A DNA stretch of 17,068 nucleotides, taken from positions 1,427-18,494 of the forward strand of contig DOCI01000240.1 in assembly GCA_003503535.1 (NCBI GenBank), given 5' to 3'. This stretch comes from Planctomycetaceae bacterium (lineage in GTDB: Bacteria; Planctomycetota; Planctomycetia; Planctomycetales; Planctomycetaceae). Below, piece by piece: positions 16,168 to 17,068 of this stretch (positions are counted from its first letter, which is position 1; each line of letters opens with the position of its first letter). A model generated the notes under the pieces. It saw only the letters and a program-made list of their open reading frames with translations. It did not search any database and was not told the DNA's origin. Made by a program: the position numbers and the translations under genes.

Positions 16168-16842
16168 ATGGACGATCCTAAATATCAAATCGGTGAACCG
16201 CCTAATCCGATCTCGTCTGATGACGAAATTATAATCAGTTCGGATACCTTGCGTTCCGAAAGGATTCCACCCGGTCAGTCACGAACTCGCAAATGGCCTG
16301 TGCTGCAGGCGGGATCCATTCCACAGGTTGAGAAATCGGAATGGTCTCTCGAAGTTAAAGGGCTAGTCAATCAACCAATGATCTGGAACTGGGAGCAGTT
16401 TCAGGAATTGCCGCGGGTGAAAGTCTTTTCCGATTTTCATTGCGTAACGCAGTGGTCTCGTCTCGGAAACATCTGGGAAGGTGTCTCCACAAAAACGATT
16501 GCAGAACTTGTGGGGATTCAGTCGGAAGCAAAATTTGTAATTGCCGAGGGCTATGATCGGGGCTGGACAACAAACCTGCCTGTGGATCGCTTTCTGGCAG
16601 AAGATGCCTTGCTGTGTGACCTGCACGATGGCGACCCCCTCACGGCTGATCACGGAGCTCCCGTCCGTTTGATCGTTCCCCTGTTGTATGCCTGGAAAAG
16701 CGCGAAGTGGTTGAAGTCGCTTGAGTTTGTTGCAGAAGATCAACCCGGCTACTGGGAGCAAGGTGGCTATCACAACGAAGGAGACCCCTGGCGGGAACAA
16801 CGCTTCGCTTCTGATGATATTCCTCCCGGTTTTGGGATTTGA
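16168..16842 (+). CDS. Sulfite-oxidase-family molybdopterin-dependent oxidoreductase
   Basis: A 224-residue protein with only the molybdopterin-binding domain of the sulfite oxidase/MsrP (YedY) family. The Mo-ligand cysteine is Cys92 in VFSDFHCVTQWSRLGNIWEG. Other family features are SEWSLEVKGLV (57-67), EGYDRGWTTNLPVD, LLCDLHDGDPLTADHGAPVR with the cofactor-contacting HGAPVR at 162-167, and YAWKSAKWLKSLEFV (174-188). There is no signal peptide or Tat motif (it starts MDDPKYQIGEPPNP), no heme domain and no dimerisation domain, so a cytoplasmic enzyme with a separate electron partner is inferred. The substrate is unknown: sulfite and methionine sulfoxide are the best-known ones of relatives, but nothing here selects between them. 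There is no Shine-Dalgarno; the leader resembles that of mqnC. It is the third plus-strand gene after mqnA and mqnC. Confidence 0.9.
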   Translation: MDDPKYQIGEPPNPISSDDEIIISSDTLRSERIPPGQSRTRKWPVLQAGSIPQVEKSEWSLEVKGLVNQPMIWNWEQFQELPRVKVFSDFHCVTQWSRLGNIWEGVSTKTIAELVGIQSEAKFVIAEGYDRGWTTNLPVDRFLAEDALLCDLHDGDPLTADHGAPVRLIVPLLYAWKSAKWLKSLEFVAEDQPGYWEQGGYHNEGDPWREQRFASDDIPPGFGI

Positions 16843-16904
16843 ATTTGCGAGTTCATCTATACAAGCACATATCGCAAGTGAGTGAGGCTATTGCATGAGG
16901 TGTC

Positions 16905-16923
16905 GGTCAGGCACTGCCTGACC
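16905..16923. repeat. GGTCAGGC-family palindrome after the molybdoenzyme gene
   Basis: GGTCAGGCA-C-TGCCTGACC, a perfect 9-base palindrome around one base, with CTACGG shortly after. It is one of four copies, each in an intergenic gap. Confidence 0.9.
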
Positions 16924-16933
16924 TTCTACGGAT

Positions 16934-17041
16934 CATCTTTCTTTCTCCTTGGGGAGCTGAAGGCCGGATGAGGGGAGTCCTTCAACGTTAAATTTTAATT
17001 GACCTCGTCTCCCCTAACCCTCTCCCAGAGGGAGAGGGGAC
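16934..17041 (-). repeat. Two-ended intergenic element, copy 2 (reverse orientation)
   Basis: On the minus strand it begins near 17041 with the CCCTCTCCCT...GGGTTAGGGG end and finishes with CCCCTCATCCGGCCTTCAG and CCCCAAGGAGAAAGAAAGAT, matching the two ends of 5021-5142. The middle (about 16978-17008) is different. The 27-base unit that is tandemly repeated in copy 1 is single here. Confidence 0.85.
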
Positions 17042-17068
17042 CAACTTGGACTTACCCAGGTTTGGTGG

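Overview
The window most likely comes from a planctomycete (Planctomycetales). It carries a Tat-exported DUF1501 protein and a DUF1559 protein with a type IV prepilin-like N terminus, two families that are greatly expanded in that group. It also has futalosine-pathway menaquinone genes, moderate GC, many genes without a clear Shine-Dalgarno sequence, and many short palindromic repeats between genes. This assignment is inference from gene content; no rRNA or tRNA gene was seen.

Layout. Positions 1-3900 are read on the minus strand: a small hypothetical gene with a strong ribosome binding site, an orphan DUF1501 gene, a FabF-like ketosynthase, and just upstream of it an easily missed 50-residue single-span membrane peptide. 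Positions 4198-6545 (plus) hold a sugar-isomerase-like TIM-barrel gene and a GT-B glycosyltransferase, separated by a repeat-filled gap with a 27-bp tandem array. Positions 6547-7386 (minus) hold an AhpD-like CMD protein and dodecin. Positions 7616-11482 (plus) hold polA and the DUF1559 gene. Positions 11608-13478 (minus) hold homoserine dehydrogenase overlapping a GNAT acetyltransferase. Positions 13828-16842 (plus) hold mqnA, mqnC and a small molybdopterin oxidoreductase.

How the genes work together. mqnA and mqnC are two steps of the futalosine route to menaquinone and form the clearest pathway unit. The molybdenum enzyme behind them may be a redox partner, but nothing in the sequence proves it. 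CMD and dodecin form a plausible small redox/flavin unit. hom and the GNAT gene are probably co-transcribed. polA, the DUF1559 gene and the DUF1501 gene look independent.

The most distinctive feature is the non-coding DNA. At least four families of palindromic intergenic elements occur in 17 kb with no transposase in view. One family has the paired-inverted-hairpin layout of REPINs. Two intrinsic terminators lie inside the 3' ends of protein-coding genes at convergent gene pairs. I found no CRISPR array, prophage, toxin-antitoxin or defence island, and no convincing new multi-gene system.
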